NCBI GenBank assembly: GCA_903970395.1
Contig: CAJCIM010000067.1
Coordinates: 1 to 37,717, forward strand
Direction of reading: 5' to 3'
Length of the DNA stretch: 37,717 nt
DNA from: Acidobacteriaceae bacterium
GTDB lineage: Bacteria; Acidobacteriota; Terriglobia; Terriglobales; Acidobacteriaceae
Numbering within the stretch: the stretch's first letter is position 1; each line of letters begins with the position of its first letter. A program made the position numbers and the translations under genes. Under the pieces are notes generated by a model. The model did not search any database. It saw nothing but the letters and a program-made list of their open reading frames with translations, and had not been told where the DNA came from. Shown piece after piece: positions 23,800 through 33,842 of the stretch.

Positions 23800-25089
23800 A
23801 TGGCAAATATTCTTGTCGCTGCAACCCCCGCTCCAGGCCACGTGAATCCGATGTTGTCCGTCGCGAAATATCTGGCCTCCACGGGACACTCGATCACGTT
23901 TTTATCGGGCTCGCTGTTTCGCGACCAGGCCGTCGCCGCAGGTTTTCGCTTCGTCTCTCTGCAGGGCAAGGCCAACTTCAATTACCTCCGCTTCGAGGAG
24001 GAGTTTCCGGAGAGAGCAGCGGCAAAGCCAGGCCCTGAAGCCATGAATGCCGAGTGTATCTACACGGGCATCAATCCCATCCCCGATCAACACCAGACCA
24101 TTCAAGAGATTCTGAACGACACTCAGATCGACCTTATCGTGACTGAGGTTTACTTCTTCGGGATCATTCCAACACTCATGCAAGCGAGAGACGCTCGCCC
24201 TCCTGTCGTGACATTCGGAGTGCTGCCAATGTTCCTGAGCAGTCGCGATGTCGCGCCCTTCTCCGGCCCGGACTCGAGTCCAGAGGGTCGCTTGCGCAAT
24301 CAGCAGGAGACGCAGATGTTCCATGAACTGATGCTGCCCGCCACACGGCGTTTCATTGAGGTGATGGAATCCTGCGGTGTGCAAAATCCACCTGAGATGT
24401 TCCTTGACTGTGCCGCGAATCTCCCGGACCACTTCCTGATGTTAACGGCGGAAGCCTTTGAGTATCCGCGAAGCGATATGAAGAAGAGCATCCAGTTCAT
24501 TGGGCCACTTTGTCTAAACGGCCATGGAACGATGTCCAGGCCCGCCTGGTGGAGCTCCCTGGATGCTTCGAAGCCCGTGATCCTGGTCACGCAAGGCACC
24601 ATCGCGAACAGAGACTTGAGTCAGTTGATCGAACCTGCCATCGCGGCACTGGCAAACGAAGAGGTGACAGTTATCGTGGCCGCAGGCCGTCCTGACCTTG
24701 ATGTAATCAGTTTGCCCGGTGGCGTCAAGCCCACCAACACCGAGATTGAAAACTTCATCCCATTCGAAGAAATTCTGCCGAAGGTGGATGTCTTCGTCAC
24801 AAACGGCGGCTTTGGATCCGTCAACATGGCACTCAGCAAAGGTGTGCCCATGGTGGTCGCCGGCGACACCGAAGACAAGATCTTTACGGCGGCCCGCGTC
24901 CGCTGGTCCGGTGCCGGCATCAATCTTGAGACAGGCCGTCCGACCGGCGAACAGATTCTCACAGCTGTTCGTTCTGTTCTCTCCGACAAGACATACAAAA
25001 ACAGAGCCGCAGAGTTGCAGAAGGAGTTTGCTCGCTATGACGCGTTCGATCTGATTTCAAAGACCGTAAACGCCGCTCTCCATTCGTAA
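23800..25089 (+). CDS. Family 1 (MGT/UGT-type) glycosyltransferase
   Basis: A 429-aa GT-B enzyme that moves sugar from a nucleotide sugar to a small acceptor. The N-terminal acceptor domain has PAPGHVNPML with probable catalytic H14; the donor domain has VTQGT and VFVTNGGFGSVNMALSKGVP, where the usual THGG reads TNGG (N335). AAGGAG sits 6 nt before the ATG, the clearest ribosome site nearby. It follows the methyltransferase by 202 bp on the same strand. There is no signal peptide. Glycosylation of a macrolide-, flavonoid- or sterol-like acceptor is plausible from the family. The gene ends in the long hairpin at 25096-25151. Confidence 0.9.
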   Translation: MANILVAATPAPGHVNPMLSVAKYLASTGHSITFLSGSLFRDQAVAAGFRFVSLQGKANFNYLRFEEEFPERAAAKPGPEAMNAECIYTGINPIPDQHQTIQEILNDTQIDLIVTEVYFFGIIPTLMQARDARPPVVTFGVLPMFLSSRDVAPFSGPDSSPEGRLRNQQETQMFHELMLPATRRFIEVMESCGVQNPPEMFLDCAANLPDHFLMLTAEAFEYPRSDMKKSIQFIGPLCLNGHGTMSRPAWWSSLDASKPVILVTQGTIANRDLSQLIEPAIAALANEEVTVIVAAGRPDLDVISLPGGVKPTNTEIENFIPFEEILPKVDVFVTNGGFGSVNMALSKGVPMVVAGDTEDKIFTAARVRWSGAGINLETGRPTGEQILTAVRSVLSDKTYKNRAAELQKEFARYDAFDLISKTVNAALHS

Positions 25090-25095
25090 AGCCCT

Positions 25096-25151
25096 GGGGT
25101 TCTCCACCGAGGCCAAACAGCTTCATCGTTTGGCTTCGGTGGAGAATCCCC
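25096..25151. repeat. Long hairpin repeat and likely terminator, loop AGCTTCATC
   Basis: A 23-nt left arm (25096-25118, starting GGGGTTCTCC) pairs with a 24-nt right arm (25128-25151, ending GAATCCCC) with one bulge and one G-U. The loop is AGCTTCATC (25119-25127). It lies between the converging glycosyltransferase and clpB genes and may stop both, although no T-run follows. Loop and closing pairs match the repeats at 12293 and 31482. Confidence 0.75.
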
Positions 25152-25173
25152 GCCTTCTTGCCCAGCTCGTTCC

Positions 25174-27867
<2,694 letters not shown>

Positions 27868-27989
27868 GCACACACCTCGCGCAACAAAACTTTATGATCG
27901 TTAGACGCCGCCCTGATACTTTGGATGCAGAATCTTAGTCAGTTACACTCATATATAGACTATTGATAATATTTTCAGCCACTTAGCCC

Positions 27990-28673
27990 ATGCCAGCCAA
28001 GCCCACCCCTGAACGCCGCGTCGGAGACTCTCTCCCGTCAGCCAGCCTCCTCGCCTTCACCGGCGGCTCTCTTGACGCCTTCCTCTATCTCGAACACGGC
28101 AAAGTCTTTGCCGGAGCCATGACAGGCAACACCGTCCTCGCCGGTATCGCCCTCCTCAGCCACGACCACACCGACGCCATCCGCCACATCCTGCCCATCG
28201 TCGCCTTTCTGATCGGCGTCTGGATCGCCAAGCTCCTCGACGACCACCTCTATCACGGCGTCATCATCGGCCTCACCGCCGAGATCCTGGGCCTCCTGAT
28301 CGCGTCCTTCTTGCCGCCCGGCTTCCCTGAAAACCTCTACGTCTCCTTCATCGCCCTGCTGGTCGCCTACCAGATCACGACCTTCCGCAGCGTCGACCGG
28401 TACTCCTACAACTCGACCTTCATCACCGGGAACCTCCGCACCCTCATCGACGGCCTCTACGTCGCTCTCGACCCGGCAAGACGTCCCGACGCCATGCGCC
28501 AATCCCGCGACCTCGGCATCGTCGTCACCTGCTTCATCTTCGGCGCCGTCGCCGGAGCCATCCTCGCCCCGCGCGGCCACAACCATACCCTCTGGCTCTC
28601 TGCGGCAACGCTGCTCATCGTCCTCGGCCTGGCCATTCGCCGCGCCCGCCGCGAGACATACTCCGCATCTTAG
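27990..28673 (+). CDS. DUF1275 (YoaK) family membrane protein
   Basis: A 227-aa protein with six or so predicted membrane helices. Family marks are LLAFTGGSLDAFLYLEHGKVF followed by AGAMTGNTVLAGIAL near the N-terminus, and YNSTFITGNLRTLIDGLY in the middle. Members are integral inner-membrane proteins of unknown, possibly transport, function. The ATG at 27990 begins the conserved part soon after. It diverges from clpB and stands alone. An AT-rich 50-bp stretch (27940-27985) directly upstream probably holds its promoter. Confidence 0.88.
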   Translation: MPAKPTPERRVGDSLPSASLLAFTGGSLDAFLYLEHGKVFAGAMTGNTVLAGIALLSHDHTDAIRHILPIVAFLIGVWIAKLLDDHLYHGVIIGLTAEILGLLIASFLPPGFPENLYVSFIALLVAYQITTFRSVDRYSYNSTFITGNLRTLIDGLYVALDPARRPDAMRQSRDLGIVVTCFIFGAVAGAILAPRGHNHTLWLSAATLLIVLGLAIRRARRETYSAS

Positions 28674-28730
28674 ACCCTCGGCAGAGCAGTCCTCCATGAC
28701 GACGCCCACACACGTCACCCACAAGGAAAA

Positions 28731-28754
28731 GGGCGAGGCACCTTCGCCTCGCCC
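28731..28754 (-). terminator. Terminator of hsp20
   Basis: GGGCGAGGC (28731-28739) and GCCTCGCCC (28746-28754) form a perfect 9-bp stem with a 6-nt loop. Read on minus, TTTTCC follows, an intrinsic terminator for hsp20. Confidence 0.85.
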
Positions 28755-28786
28755 TGCTATTCGCGTGCTCGATCAAGCAGCAGCGC

Positions 28787-29293
28787 TTATGCCTTCGCGG
28801 CAGCTTCCACCTGCTTCGAAGCCCCGCCGACCTTCACCTCAATCTGCTTCGGCTTCGCCTCTGGCTTCTTCGCCAGGCTCACCGTCAGCACACCGTCCGT
28901 GCTTGACGCCGACACCTCATCGGTGTTCACCGACAACGGCAGGGTGAAGCTGCGCACAAAGCTGCCATAGCGCCGCTCGATCCGGTGGAAGTTCTCTTCC
29001 TTCTCCTCGCTCTCGAACTTGCGCTCGCCCTTCACCGTCAGCGTGCGGCCCTCCACGCGGATGTCGAGGTCTTCCCGGCGAATGCCCGGAACCTCCAGCT
29101 TCAGCACCAGTTTCTGTGCATCTTCATAGACATCCACGGCAGGTACAAAGTTCCCCATCGCCAACGACTCCGACCCCTCAGAGACGTCCCCAACAGGGCG
29201 CGCAAAGTCCTGAAAGATCGAGTTAAGCCGGTTCTGCAACACGGCAACGTCATTCAAGCTGCTACGAAACGGAACGAATCGCGTGATGCTCAT
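28787..29293 (-). CDS. Hsp20 small heat shock protein
   Basis: A 168-aa alpha-crystallin protein that holds unfolding proteins for ClpB/DnaK rescue. The crystallin domain spans about 45-145: VPAVDVYEDAQKLVLKLEVPG, then IRREDLDIRVEGRTLTVKGER, RRYGSFVRSFTLP, and the strand DGVLTVSLAKKPEAKP. The usual C-terminal I-x-I/V motif appears as IEVKV. The ATG at 29293 is used because GGAGA lies ~8 nt upstream; the longer in-frame start would be in the promoter region. AT-rich sequence at 29360-29400 probably holds the promoter. No CIRCE-type inverted repeat was seen. Confidence 0.94.
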   Translation of the reverse strand: MSITRFVPFRSSLNDVAVLQNRLNSIFQDFARPVGDVSEGSESLAMGNFVPAVDVYEDAQKLVLKLEVPGIRREDLDIRVEGRTLTVKGERKFESEEKEENFHRIERRYGSFVRSFTLPLSVNTDEVSASSTDGVLTVSLAKKPEAKPKQIEVKVGGASKQVEAAAKA

Positions 29294-29414
29294 AACGTCT
29301 ATCTCCATCATTCTCAAGAATGGTTGATCGCGAACCGGCCACACGGGGCCGATCCACGATCACTATAGACGCTATATTAGCAAAAAGGTTGCATAAAAAG
29401 TGAGTGTATTTGTG

Positions 29415-30449
29415 TTAGATATCCCCTGCCATCCCCACCAGCACCTCATCCATTCGCCCTAACCCCTTTCCAGTCAACACATCCCGCAATCCTGCCAGCG
29501 TAATCATCCGCACCGCCGCAACCCCGCGCAGATGCAGCAGATCCGCCGTCGTCGCATCCCCCAGCAGACCACCCCGTAACGGCAGGTCCTCCGCCACAAC
29601 CTCTGCATCCCCCACCGAAGCGGCATAGCTCATGTACTGACCGGTATATTTCTCCAGCTCCTCATCGACAACTCCCTCCGTCACGCCGCGCCTCACCAGC
29701 TCATTCTGCAGCCGCGCCAGATACACCCGCGTCGGCCCCTCCTGCCGGTCAATCTCGGCCTCGGTTCGCAGAAAGTTCTCCCCTGCGATCCTGCCGGTCA
29801 CGGCCTCTCGCAGCATCGTGGCGTCGACCGCGCCCCCGCGGCTGAGGCTGGGCAGCTCGTAACTCGCGCGCAGAGCCCAGTTAAGCACCGTCACCACCTC
29901 CAGGTGCACCAGCACCCGGCCGGTTGTTTCCGTATCCCACGACCCCTCCGGCGCAGCCAACATCCCTTGCAGCGGTGCCGGAACCGACTCCCACAAACCC
30001 TCCCGGCGCAACCGTTGTAGCTGTGCCGCACGCACCGACCCCACAGGGGTCTCCATCGCCACGCGCTCCCGCAAACCCACCTCTCGCGCCGCGCGGCTCA
30101 CCATCGTCGCCACAATCTTCCGCCGCGCCAGCAAGCCCTTGCGCAGACTCGGCGCCGTCGCACTCGCCAGACTCAGCGTCGTCGTCCCGCCACGTCGCTT
30201 CATCCCGCGCCGCAACATCAATGCCAGGGCATAGCTCAACACCACCACACCGATGCCCCACCAGCCGCCGCCATAGCGGTACTCAAACCACCCCATCGGC
30301 CCAAAGATCAGCGTCAGAAACACACCCACGAACGCGATCGAGAGCACCACCACCCCCACACGGCCCCGCGAAGCCGCGTTGCTGCGCATCCTCGGCACAT
30401 CGAACCGTAGCTGTCTCCACCATCGCCGAATCAGGTTGTCGTTCGCCAT
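29415..30449 (-). CDS. Unknown membrane protein with two helices
   Basis: A 344-aa protein with two membrane helices (about 32-51 and 62-80, GVVVLSIAFVGVFLTLIFG and WWGIGVVVLSYALALML), then a ~260-residue soluble, largely helical C-terminal part with many charged residues. I recognise no family or catalytic motif. The ATG at 30449 starts with basic MANDNLIRRWWRQLRF, consistent with the N-terminus in the cytoplasm. It stands alone between hsp20 and the divergent alginate-lyase-like gene. Confidence 0.7.
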   Translation of the reverse strand: MANDNLIRRWWRQLRFDVPRMRSNAASRGRVGVVVLSIAFVGVFLTLIFGPMGWFEYRYGGGWWGIGVVVLSYALALMLRRGMKRRGGTTTLSLASATAPSLRKGLLARRKIVATMVSRAAREVGLRERVAMETPVGSVRAAQLQRLRREGLWESVPAPLQGMLAAPEGSWDTETTGRVLVHLEVVTVLNWALRASYELPSLSRGGAVDATMLREAVTGRIAGENFLRTEAEIDRQEGPTRVYLARLQNELVRRGVTEGVVDEELEKYTGQYMSYAASVGDAEVVAEDLPLRGGLLGDATTADLLHLRGVAAVRMITLAGLRDVLTGKGLGRMDEVLVGMAGDI

Positions 30450-30525
30450 CGCGCTCTGCCGATTCTAAGCCGCCGCCTCGCTCACTCTTTCGTCAAACCG
30501 TAAGATGACAGTACAACGGGCCACT

Positions 30526-31824
30526 ATGCAGACTCTTGATCGCCGCCGCTTTCTCACGCTTTCCACAGCCGCAGCCCTCGCCGCGCGATCCACATTCGCA
30601 CAGGCACCCGTCAGCCCGGCAACGGACGCCTTCACCATGGTCGCCGTCGTCGACCGCGACCGCATCCTCCGGCTCGCCGGCTATTGGCTCAACGAGCCTC
30701 CACAGACCATCACCAGCTTCCCTTCCCCCAAAAGTCCCGGCACCCCACACGATTACTTCTCCGAAGCAGACTACTTCTGGCCCAACCCCGCAAACCCCAC
30801 CGGGCCCTACAAAGAGATCGACGGCAAGAGCAACCCGGACAACTTCCAGGACCACCGCCGCGCGCTCCTCCGCCTCAGCCAGGCCGTCCCCGCGCTTGCC
30901 GCCGCGTACCGCCTCACCCGGCAGGAGCAGTACGTCAAAGCCGCAGCCGCACACCTGCTCGCCTGGTTCGTCACCCCGGCCACGCGCATGAACCCCAACC
31001 TCCAATACTCACAGGGCTTCCACAACGGCCCCACAGGACGTTCCTACGGCATCATCGACACCCTCCACTTGGTTGAAGTCGCCCGCGCCGCCGCCATCCT
31101 ACGCGACTACTTCCAGCCCATGCAGTGGACCCCGCTCCTCTTCTGGTTCCGCCAATATCTCAGCTGGATGAAGACCAGCGAGTTCGGCATCAAGGAGCGC
31201 GACGCCACCAACAACCACGGCATCTGCTGGGCTCTCCAAGCCGCCGAGTTCGCCCGCCTCCTCACCGACGAAGAAACCCGCGCCGAAGTCCGCGACCGCT
31301 TCCTCACCACCCAGCTCCCCGGCCAGATGGCCCCGAACGGCAGCTTCCCCCGCGAACTCGCCCGCACCAAACCCTACGGCGACTCCATATTCAACTTCGA
31401 CGCCGCCTCCACCCTCTGCTGGTCTCTCAGCTCCCTCGACGCGAAACACATCGCCTTCGGCCCCACCACAACTCAGGTTGCCCCATCTTCGCCGACAGCA
31501 TTATCGTCGGCTAAGGTGGGAGAGCAGGATGCCAACGAGCAAGACCCCGGCACCCTCATCCGCTACACCCTGCGCACCGGCCAGAGCCTCTGCCAGGCCG
31601 CCGCCTTCCTCACGCCCTACCTCGCCAACAAGTCCACCTGGCCCTACCCGCACGACGTCCAGCACTGGGACAGCTGGCCCGTCCGCTCCCCCGGCCTGCT
31701 CTTCTGCGGCCTCGCCTGCAACAAACCCGACTACCTCGACCTCTGGAAGCGCCTCGACCCCGACCCCACCGACCCCGAAATCATCCGCAACTACCCCATC
31801 CGTCAACCCCTGCTGTGGGTTTAG
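30526..31824 (+). CDS. Tat-exported alginate lyase family protein
   Basis: A 432-aa protein of the alginate_lyase (PL5-like) alpha-toroid fold. The N-terminus is a twin-arginine signal, MQTLDRRRFLTLSTAAALAA, with predicted cleavage after AQA, so the enzyme acts in the periplasm or outside. ATG at 30505 is also in frame. NNHGICWALQAAEFARLL contains the NNH catalytic block of the fold, and FHNGPTGRSYGIIDT precedes it. These enzymes cut uronic-acid polymers; the exact substrate is open. Residues ~319-332 (APSSPTALSSAKVG) are encoded by a dispersed hairpin repeat at 31482-31520, so a repeat has apparently become coding sequence in frame. Confidence 0.88.
   Translation: MQTLDRRRFLTLSTAAALAARSTFAQAPVSPATDAFTMVAVVDRDRILRLAGYWLNEPPQTITSFPSPKSPGTPHDYFSEADYFWPNPANPTGPYKEIDGKSNPDNFQDHRRALLRLSQAVPALAAAYRLTRQEQYVKAAAAHLLAWFVTPATRMNPNLQYSQGFHNGPTGRSYGIIDTLHLVEVARAAAILRDYFQPMQWTPLLFWFRQYLSWMKTSEFGIKERDATNNHGICWALQAAEFARLLTDEETRAEVRDRFLTTQLPGQMAPNGSFPRELARTKPYGDSIFNFDAASTLCWSLSSLDAKHIAFGPTTTQVAPSSPTALSSAKVGEQDANEQDPGTLIRYTLRTGQSLCQAAAFLTPYLANKSTWPYPHDVQHWDSWPVRSPGLLFCGLACNKPDYLDLWKRLDPDPTDPEIIRNYPIRQPLLWV
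31482..31520 (+). repeat. Dispersed hairpin repeat inside coding sequence
   Basis: CCCATCTTCGCCGAC (31482-31496), loop AGCATTATC (31497-31505), GTCGGCTAAGGTGGG (31506-31520): 13 of 15 positions pair. It keeps the alginate-lyase reading frame open. Loop and closing A-C/G-T match the hairpins at 12293 and 25096. Confidence 0.7.
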
Positions 31825-31870
31825 CTCCATGTACACCCGTTATCATGAGTCATCCCGCACGAGGTGACGC

Positions 31871-33679
31871 ATGAAGCAGTTGCTCTCCGCAGCCATCGGC
31901 CTTTCTGTCCTCGCAACCAGCTCCAGCAACGGCTACGCGCAGTCGAGCACACTTGCCACCGAGCCCCCCGTCACAGCCCAGCACGCCATGGTCGTCAGCA
32001 TCCACCACGACGCCACCGACGCCGGCGTCGAGATCCTCCGCGAGGGGGGCAACGCCGTCGACGCGGCCGTAGCCGTCGGCTTTGCGCTCGCCGTCGTCTA
32101 CCCCAACGCCGGCAACATCGGCGGCGGAGGCTTCATGCTCATCCGCCCCGCCTCCTACAAGCTCGCCAACGGCAAACCTCGCTTCCTCGACTACCGCGAA
32201 AAAGCCCCCGCCGCCGCCACCGCCAACATGTACCTCGACGCCAAGGGCAACATCATCCCGCGCAAATCCACCCGCGGCGAAGAGGCCTCCGGAGTCCCGG
32301 GCACCGTCGCCGGCCTCACCTACGCCGAGCGCCACTACGGCCGCCTCGGCCTAGCGAAAGTCATGGCGCCCGCCATCCGCCTCGCCCGCGAAGGCTTCAT
32401 CCTCGACGCCGGAGTCGCCGAGCTTCTGCACTCGCCGCAGATGACGCCCTACGCCGCCTCACGCCGCATCTTCCAGCGCGACGGCAACTTCTACGCCCCC
32501 GGCGAACTCTTCAAACAGCCCGAGCTCGCCAGCACACTCGAACGCATCGCCGCCGACCCCGACGACTTCTACAAAGGAAAGATGGCGCAGCAGATCGCCG
32601 CCTTCGAGTCCGCGAACCACGGCCTCATCACCGCCGCCGACCTCGCCGCATACGAGTGCAAAGAGCGCACCCCGCTCATCGGCCACTACCACGGCCTTGA
32701 AGTCCTCACCTCGCCGCCACCCAGCTCCGGCGGCATCGTCCTCATCGAGCTCCTCAACATCCTTGGCGGCTACGACCTCCCGAAACTAGGCCCCGACAGG
32801 TCCCCCGCCCAGATCCACCTCATCACCGAGTCCTTCCGCCGCGCCTACATGGATCGCGCCGACTACCTCGGAGACCCCGACTTCAACCCCCACATGCCGC
32901 TCAAGCAGATGGCCAACCCCGCCTACGCCGCCGCCTGGCGCACCACCATCGACGCCACCAAGCCCTCGCCATCGGCCACGCTCGCTCGCCCCGCCGGCTT
33001 CATGCCCACGCCGCCCGACCTCGCACCCATCGCGCACGAGTCCAACGAGACCACACACTTCTCCGTCGTCGACGCCGACGGCAACGCCGTCTCCAGCACC
33101 TACACCCTCAACTTCTACTTCGGCTCCGGCGTCACCGTCGACCCCCTCGGCTTCCTCCTCAACGACGAGATGGACGACTTCACGAGCAAAGTCGGCGTCC
33201 CCAACGGCTTCGGCCTCATTCAAGGCCCGGCAAACGCCATTGCGCCCGGCAAACGCCCGCTCAGCTCCATGACCCCCACCATCGTTAGCGAACCCGCGCA
33301 CGGCTTCCTCTTCTTCAAACATCCCGGCCATCTGCGCCTCGTCCTCGGCACCCCCGGCGGCTCTACCATTACCACCACCGTCGCCAACGACCTCATCTCC
33401 GTCGTCGACAACGGCCTCAACATCCAGCAGGCCGCCGACGCCCCGCGTTTCCACCACCAGTACCTGCCCGACATCCTGCAGTTCGACAAGTTCTTCGACC
33501 CGGCAACCGTCGCCACGATGAAAGCAGCTGGATACACCACCCAACAGCAAAGCGAGTTCGACGAAAAGGCCCCCGGCGTCTGGGGAGACAGCGAACTCAT
33601 CGCCCGCGACCCCAAAACAGGCATCCTCATGGGCGGCCACGACCACCGCAAAGACTTCGGCAAAGCCGCCGGCTACTGA
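31871..33679 (+). CDS. ggt: Gamma-glutamyltransferase
   Basis: A 602-aa Ntn-hydrolase exported by a signal peptide (about 1-24, cleavage near GYAQ). It transfers or hydrolyses gamma-glutamyl groups of glutathione in the periplasm. The self-cleavage and nucleophile site is T394 in ESNETTHFSVVD. Also seen are GGNAVDAAVAVGFALAVV, NIGGGGFML, PPPSSGGIV and, late, GKRPLSSMTPT. ATG at 31871 has GAGGTG 5 nt upstream. It follows the alginate-lyase-like gene by 46 nt. Its last 199 bp (33482-33680) are repeated at 35941-36139 with 4 mismatches, flanking the serine hydrolase gene. Confidence 0.95.
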   Translation: MKQLLSAAIGLSVLATSSSNGYAQSSTLATEPPVTAQHAMVVSIHHDATDAGVEILREGGNAVDAAVAVGFALAVVYPNAGNIGGGGFMLIRPASYKLANGKPRFLDYREKAPAAATANMYLDAKGNIIPRKSTRGEEASGVPGTVAGLTYAERHYGRLGLAKVMAPAIRLAREGFILDAGVAELLHSPQMTPYAASRRIFQRDGNFYAPGELFKQPELASTLERIAADPDDFYKGKMAQQIAAFESANHGLITAADLAAYECKERTPLIGHYHGLEVLTSPPPSSGGIVLIELLNILGGYDLPKLGPDRSPAQIHLITESFRRAYMDRADYLGDPDFNPHMPLKQMANPAYAAAWRTTIDATKPSPSATLARPAGFMPTPPDLAPIAHESNETTHFSVVDADGNAVSSTYTLNFYFGSGVTVDPLGFLLNDEMDDFTSKVGVPNGFGLIQGPANAIAPGKRPLSSMTPTIVSEPAHGFLFFKHPGHLRLVLGTPGGSTITTTVANDLISVVDNGLNIQQAADAPRFHHQYLPDILQFDKFFDPATVATMKAAGYTTQQQSEFDEKAPGVWGDSELIARDPKTGILMGGHDHRKDFGKAAGY

Positions 33680-33680
33680 T
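33482..33680 (+). repeat. 199-bp direct repeat, copy 1 (ggt 3' end)
   Basis: The last 66 codons and stop of ggt, starting at a codon boundary (TTC GAC AAG). Repeated exactly 2,459 bp downstream at 35941-36139 with four substitutions and no indels. Sequence to the right of each copy is unrelated. Confidence 0.95.
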
Positions 33681-33722
33681 CACCAAGCCATTGGCCTTAT
33701 TCATATGAGTCAATGACTACGA

Positions 33723-33809
33723 GTCTTAGTGCTGTATCTGGACCGCCCTTTGTTGGTTGCTGATAGTGGCGCAGGTCTGGGTGGGGCGGTTCGGATACAG
33801 CACTAAGAC
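33723..33809. repeat. Large imperfect palindrome, 26-nt arms
   Basis: Left arm 33723-33748 (begins GTCTTAGTGCTGTATC) pairs with right arm 33784-33809 (ends GATACAGCACTAAGAC); 24 of 26 positions match, loop 35 nt. It lies just after ggt, at the left edge of the segment between the two direct repeats. It looks like an insertion-element end or miniature element; no transposase gene is present and no clear target duplication was seen. Confidence 0.7.
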
Positions 33810-33842
33810 ATATCGGTACCTATCCCCCGCTGAAAGGTCAGC

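Noticed and set aside
32786-33646. 286-codon minus-strand frame inside ggt
   Set aside because: Antisense to conserved ggt sequence; Gly/Val/Glu-rich without motif. A similar frame reappears opposite the ggt fragment because the DNA is duplicated.
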